Origin: Streptomyces sp. NBC_01255
GTDB taxonomy: Bacteria > Actinomycetota > Actinomycetes > Streptomycetales > Streptomycetaceae
DNA length: 64,000 bases
Direction: 5' to 3'
NCBI RefSeq assembly: GCF_036226445.1
Contig: NZ_CP108474.1
Coordinates: 7,316,001 to 7,380,000, forward strand
Below the pieces are notes generated by a model. It had not been told where the DNA came from. It saw only the letters and a program-made list of their open reading frames with translations, and made no database searches. Below are positions 62,953-64,000 of this stretch, piece by piece. Position 1 is the first letter of the stretch, and every line of letters begins with the position of its first letter. The position numbers and the translations under genes were made by a program.

Positions 62953-64000
62953 GTGAGGCTCCTGCACACCTCGGACTGGCACCTCGGCCGGTCCTTCCAC
63001 CGCGTCGGGCTCCTCGAAGCCCAGGCCGCGTTCCTCGACCACCTCGTGGCGACCGTCCACGCGCACGGAGTGGACGCCGTCCTCGTCTCCGGCGACGTCT
63101 ACGACCGGGCCGTGCCGCCGCTGCCCGCCGTCGAGCTCTTCGACACGGCCCTCCACCGCCTCGCCGAGGCCGGCGTGCCGACCGTCATGATCTCCGGCAA
63201 CCACGACTCGGCCCGCCGCCTCGGGGTCGGCGCGGGGCTGATCGAGCGGGCGGGCATCCACCTCCGTACCGACCCGGCCGGCATCGGAACCCCCGTCGTC
63301 CTCACCGACGCCCACGGCGACGTCGCCCTCTACGGCCTGCCGTACCTCGAACCGGCCCTCGTGCGCGAACAGCTCGGCGCCCCGAAGGGCGGGCACGAGG
63401 CCGTCCTCGCCGCCGCCATGGACCGGGTCCGCGCCGACCTCGCAGGCCGCGCCGCCGGCACCCGCTCCGTCGTCCTCGCCCATGCCTTCGTGGCGGGCGG
63501 CGCCCCCAGCGACAGCGAGCGGGACATCACCGTCGGCGGCGTCGCCGCCGTACCCGCCGGCGTCTTCGACGGCGTCGACTACGTCGCCCTCGGCCACCTC
63601 CACGGCAGCCAGACCCTCACCCCGCGGGTGCGCTACTCCGGCTCCCCGCTCGCGTACTCCTTCTCCGAGGCCGACCACCGCAAGACGATGTGGCTCGTCG
63701 ACCTGGGCGCGGACGGCGCCGTCCTCACCGCCGAGCGCGTCGACTGCCCCGTCCCCCGTCCCCTCGCCCGGATCCGGGGACGGCTCGACGACCTCCTCGA
63801 CGACCCCGCGCTCGCCCCCCACGAGCAGTCCTGGGTCGAGGCCACCCTCACCGACCCCGTACGCCCCGCCGAGCCCATGGCCCGGCTCGTCGAGCGCTTC
63901 CCGCACACCCTGAACCTCGTCTTCGACCCGGAGCGCACCGAGGGCGGCCCCGACGCCTCCTACGCCCAGCGGCTCCGGGACCGCAGCGACCAGCAGATCG
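62953..64000 (+). CDS. sbcD: Exonuclease subunit SbcD (truncated by window end)
   Basis: The frame from GTG 62953 is open to the last base, giving 349 residues and no stop, so the gene continues beyond the window. LLHTSDWHLGRSFHRV carries the first metal ligands (Asp-x-His), LVSGDVYDRAVPP the GDxxD motif, MISGNHDSARRLG the GNHD motif, and YVALGHLHGSQTL the GHxH motif. This is the Mre11-like nuclease subunit of SbcCD, which cleaves hairpins and DNA ends. The usual partner sbcC should follow downstream. TAGCGT at 62882-62887 is a plausible -10. Confidence 0.93.
   Translation, partial: MRLLHTSDWHLGRSFHRVGLLEAQAAFLDHLVATVHAHGVDAVLVSGDVYDRAVPPLPAVELFDTALHRLAEAGVPTVMISGNHDSARRLGVGAGLIERAGIHLRTDPAGIGTPVVLTDAHGDVALYGLPYLEPALVREQLGAPKGGHEAVLAAAMDRVRADLAGRAAGTRSVVLAHAFVAGGAPSDSERDITVGGVAAVPAGVFDGVDYVALGHLHGSQTLTPRVRYSGSPLAYSFSEADHRKTMWLVDLGADGAVLTAERVDCPVPRPLARIRGRLDDLLDDPALAPHEQSWVEATLTDPVRPAEPMARLVERFPHTLNLVFDPERTEGGPDASYAQRLRDRSDQQI

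Noticed and set aside
1..64000. tRNA or rRNA genes
   Set aside because: No tRNA T-loop/acceptor pattern or rRNA-like segment was noticed on reading, though a covariance search was not possible.

Overview
The window is very GC-rich (third codon positions almost all G or C) with dense coding, many GTG starts, twin-arginine and lipobox signals, and protein families typical of actinobacteria (MocR, PadR, HxlR and TetR regulators, an ECF41 sigma factor, split-barrel flavoproteins). This points to a Streptomyces-type chromosome. I see no tRNA, rRNA, CRISPR array, prophage, transposase gene or secondary-metabolite megasynthase. The genes are mostly accessory metabolism and transport with some conserved genes between them (ung, lnt, uppP, the 5' part of sbcD).

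Layout. 1-6.9 kb: the end of a glutamate-cysteine-ligase-like gene, a CPBP membrane protein, PhzF, GNAT and PNPOx proteins, a 171-bp palindromic MITE-like element, a PadR regulator and an SRPBCC protein. 6.9-15.6 kb: three DMT/EamA exporters (one behind a leader peptide), a MocR regulator divergent from PNPOx and PaiB-type genes, a LysR regulator, an isochorismatase-like protein without its catalytic residues, and a Rieske lipoprotein. 15.7-18.8 kb: oxidoreductase plus ECF41 sigma factor with an ECF41-type promoter, and an alpha/beta hydrolase behind a 17-codon coupled ORF. 18.8-21.8 kb: GH89 alpha-N-acetylglucosaminidase followed by cbiZ. 22.1-27.9 kb: arginine/ornithine antiporter plus arginine deiminase, facing a four-gene stress-like unit (DUF1269, baeRF3, lipoprotein, DUF1269). 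28.1-29.4 kb: HipA-like kinase plus DUF3037 operon behind a micro-ORF. 29.6-34.2 kb: two SDR enzymes, an orphan peptide-binding lipoprotein, ung, and a hypothetical protein.

34.3-46.4 kb: lipoprotein, DinB protein, a TetR/FAD-monooxygenase pair with twin operators, Gfo/Idh oxidoreductase overlapping lnt, an NTF2-like protein, flavin reductase, uppP, an HxlR/thiolase pair, a TVP38 protein, an AlkD-like protein and a spermidine-synthase-like protein. 46.4-57.2 kb: MFS exporter, a proline/glutamine-rich membrane protein, a hotdog thioesterase, GH3 beta-glucosidase, DedA, gamma-carbonic anhydrase, an acyltransferase, a DMT exporter with an XRE-cupin regulator, a YbaK protein and a CoA-binding protein. 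57.3-64 kb: carboxylesterase, acyl-CoA ligase, PucR-type regulator, YigZ and truncated sbcD.

Organisation. Most genes are single units or short operons, often divergent from a regulator with a visible operator (MocR, TetR, HxlR, XRE-cupin) or convergent across a strong hairpin. Several starts lie 6-8 nt after a TANNNT-like -10 hexamer, suggesting leaderless mRNAs. The features most worth follow-up are the leader-peptide attenuator at 7.9-8.1 kb, the HipA/DUF3037 pair with its micro-ORF, the arginine-deiminase/DUF1269/baeRF3 island, the palindromic element at 4.24-4.41 kb, the ECF41 promoter, and the active-site-less isochorismatase-fold protein.
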